Origin: Actinomycetes bacterium
GTDB taxonomy: Bacteria > Actinomycetota > Acidimicrobiia > Acidimicrobiales > Microtrichaceae
NCBI GenBank assembly: GCA_023423215.1
Contig: JAFAFZ010000608.1
Coordinates: forward strand, 1-5,666
Length of the DNA stretch: 5,666 nucleotides
Direction of reading: 5' to 3'
Shown here: one piece after another, positions 4,783 to 5,666 of the stretch
How positions within the stretch are numbered: the stretch's first letter is position 1
Layout of the letters: the number at the start of each line of letters is the position of its first letter
Notes under the pieces: model-generated
The model's input: the letters and a program-made list of their open reading frames with translations, nothing else
What the model was told of the DNA's origin: nothing
Database searches by the model: none
Position numbers and translations under genes: made by a program

Positions 4783-5282
4783 GTCGCCCGCAGGTCCCGG
4801 TGCACGGTGATCGCACGTGCGACCAGGCCGAAGGTCTCGAAGAAGTTCTTCGTGCTGCGGTCGCCCGGCAGCGCGCGGGCGTCGACGCCGTCGCAGCCCT
4901 GGTCGGTCGCCCAGCGCACGATGTGGCCCATGAGCGCCTCACCGACACCGACGTCGCGAGCGTCGGACTCGACGAAGATCTCTCGCACGTCCGCGAGCAG
5001 GTAGCCGTCGCGCAGCGCCTCGAGCGAGGTGATGGCGTACCCGACGGGCTGACCGTCGATCGTGCCCACGAGGACCAGCCGGCGTGGGTCCTCGAGGTCG
5101 TCCAGGAAGGACGGGCCCGGCGGGACCGGCCGGGCGTCGCGCAGCAGGTAGAGCTCGCCGCCGCGGTGGGGTCCCAGGTGCGCGCGTGCCAGGTCGTCCA
5201 GGCGCTCCAGCTCGGCCAGGTCGGCCGGCGTCGCGACCCGGGTGGACACGTGCTCGATCGGCTCCTCCTCGGGCACGCCCAT
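4779..5282 (-). CDS. GNAT-family N-acetyltransferase
   Basis: This 167-residue protein probably transfers an acetyl group from acetyl-CoA to an amine of a small molecule or protein; the acceptor is unknown. The GNAT core is visible in order: the TRVATPADLAELERLDDLAR start (strand 1/helix 1), RRLVLVGTIDGQPVGYAIT (strands 2-3), LADVREIFVESDARDVGVGEAL with the acetyl-CoA pyrophosphate loop RDVGVG (motif A), and the TKNFFETFGLVARAITVHRDL ending (motif B). Length is normal for the family. Two starts are possible: GTG at 5285, overlapping the upstream stop by 4 bases, and ATG at 5282, overlapping by one. ATG is preferred because GAGG lies 4 bases before it but only 1 base before the GTG. Both ends overlap neighbours, so the three minus-strand genes are likely one operon. 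Confidence 0.9.
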   Translation of the reverse strand: MGVPEEEPIEHVSTRVATPADLAELERLDDLARAHLGPHRGGELYLLRDARPVPPGPSFLDDLEDPRRLVLVGTIDGQPVGYAITSLEALRDGYLLADVREIFVESDARDVGVGEALMGHIVRWATDQGCDGVDARALPGDRSTKNFFETFGLVARAITVHRDLRAT

Positions 5283-5666
5283 CACGCCTCGAGCAGCTGC
5301 GCGACCCGGTTGAGGATGGTCTGGCGGTGGCGGTGCGCCGACTCGTAGGCCTGCACCGCGCGCAGGTCCTCGGGGTCCAGCATCGCCAGCCGCGGCACGA
5401 CCTGCGAGGCCGCCAGGCTGTCGTAGTCGGCCACCGGCAGGTCCGCCTCGGTCGGCACCGCCGTGGCGGTCGCCGTCGCAGCCTCGGGTGCCGTCGCCGC
5501 ATCGCGTGCCGTCGCCGGCTCGGGTGCAGCGGCGCGTGCGACAGGCTCGGCGACCGGCTCCGTCCCGGCCGGGCTCGCCGTGTCGTCGAAGAGGTCCTGC
5601 ACGCTCACCGGCTCGGGTGCGGCGCGGCCCGGCGACTCGTCGCGGCGCCGCGGTGCGAGCAGGGCG
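5282..5666 (-). CDS. Partial hypothetical protein with conserved C-terminal DYDxL module
   Basis: The reading frame is open from the stop at 5282 to the window edge, so the 5' end is probably outside. A GTG at 5608 would give a 108-residue protein, but no Shine-Dalgarno or leaderless -10 box precedes it, and the 19 codons upstream keep coding-like third-position bias. Numbering from that GTG, residues 9-56 are a disordered Ala/Pro/Glu/Thr linker. Residues 57-108 are a compact helical module: LPVADYDSLAASQVVPRL, then LDPEDLRAVQAYESAHRHRQTILNRVAQLLEA. From memory, similar DYD-L-QVV-RL plus YE-R-R-TIL-R modules occur at C-termini of various actinobacterial proteins, including lipid-droplet-associated ones; I am not sure of the domain name and assign no function. 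It is the first gene seen in the overlapping minus-strand cluster with the GNAT and NUDIX genes. Confidence 0.65.
   Translation of the reverse strand, partial: ALLAPRRRDESPGRAAPEPVSVQDLFDDTASPAGTEPVAEPVARAAAPEPATARDAATAPEAATATATAVPTEADLPVADYDSLAASQVVPRLAMLDPEDLRAVQAYESAHRHRQTILNRVAQLLEA
5287..5290 (-). promoter_or_regulatory. Ribosome binding site of the acetyltransferase gene
   Basis: GAGG on the minus strand lies inside the end of the upstream gene, 4 bases before ATG 5282 and 1 base before GTG 5285. The spacing favours the ATG start. Confidence 0.45.

Noticed and set aside
3473..4948. A long open frame on the minus strand across the crotonase gene and the terminator
   Set aside because: It is antisense to a convincing crotonase and overlaps the NUDIX gene in another frame. 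Its composition is Arg/Gly/Ala-rich without any recognisable motif. Long spurious frames are expected at this GC content.

Overview
The window is very GC-rich (roughly 70% by eye) with strong G/C bias at third codon positions, GTG and ATG starts, and several genes that look leaderless behind TAGRTT-like -10 boxes. This points to a high-GC actinobacterium. The conserved flavour of the RG-rich protein and the neighbouring genes makes me lean towards class Acidimicrobiia, but that is an impression from memory and not a proof. I see no tRNA, rRNA, CRISPR array, insertion sequence or phage gene, so this is an ordinary chromosomal housekeeping/lipid-metabolism type region.

Layout. (1) 15-1022, minus: an extended short-chain dehydrogenase/reductase (NAD-dependent epimerase/dehydratase type) with an odd repeat-built N-terminal extension. 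(2) 1023-1190: a divergent control region with a 14-bp perfect palindrome (GAGAACGCGTTCTC) that resembles operators of KstR-type TetR regulators, plus a leaderless promoter for the next gene. (3) 1191-2888, plus: a 565-residue protein with a small beta-rich N-terminal domain, an Arg/Gly/Asp-rich tract, a helical core, a second RGG tract and a long acidic tail. It is a probable RNA-binding protein of no family I can name and the most interesting item here. (4) 2892-3446, minus: a HAD-family phosphatase, convergent with (3) with only 3 bp between stops. (5) 3447-3511: a 65-bp divergent control region containing the inverted repeat GACCG-CT-CGGTC. (6) 3512-4288, plus: an enoyl-CoA hydratase (crotonase) with both catalytic glutamates. 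(7) 4289-4359: a strong imperfect hairpin, probably a two-way terminator. (8) 4360-5666, minus: a tightly overlapping cluster, read in the order partial unknown protein with a conserved C-terminal DYDxL module, then a GNAT acetyltransferase, then a NUDIX-fold protein with an eroded NUDIX box.

How they fit together. The crotonase belongs to acyl-CoA beta-oxidation-type metabolism, and the two operator-like palindromes suggest TetR-family control of the reductase and of the crotonase/HAD pair. The three genes at the right end overlap by 1 to 4 bases and are probably co-translated. Nothing in the window amounts to a clear new multi-gene system. The RG-rich protein and the degenerate NUDIX protein are the best leads.
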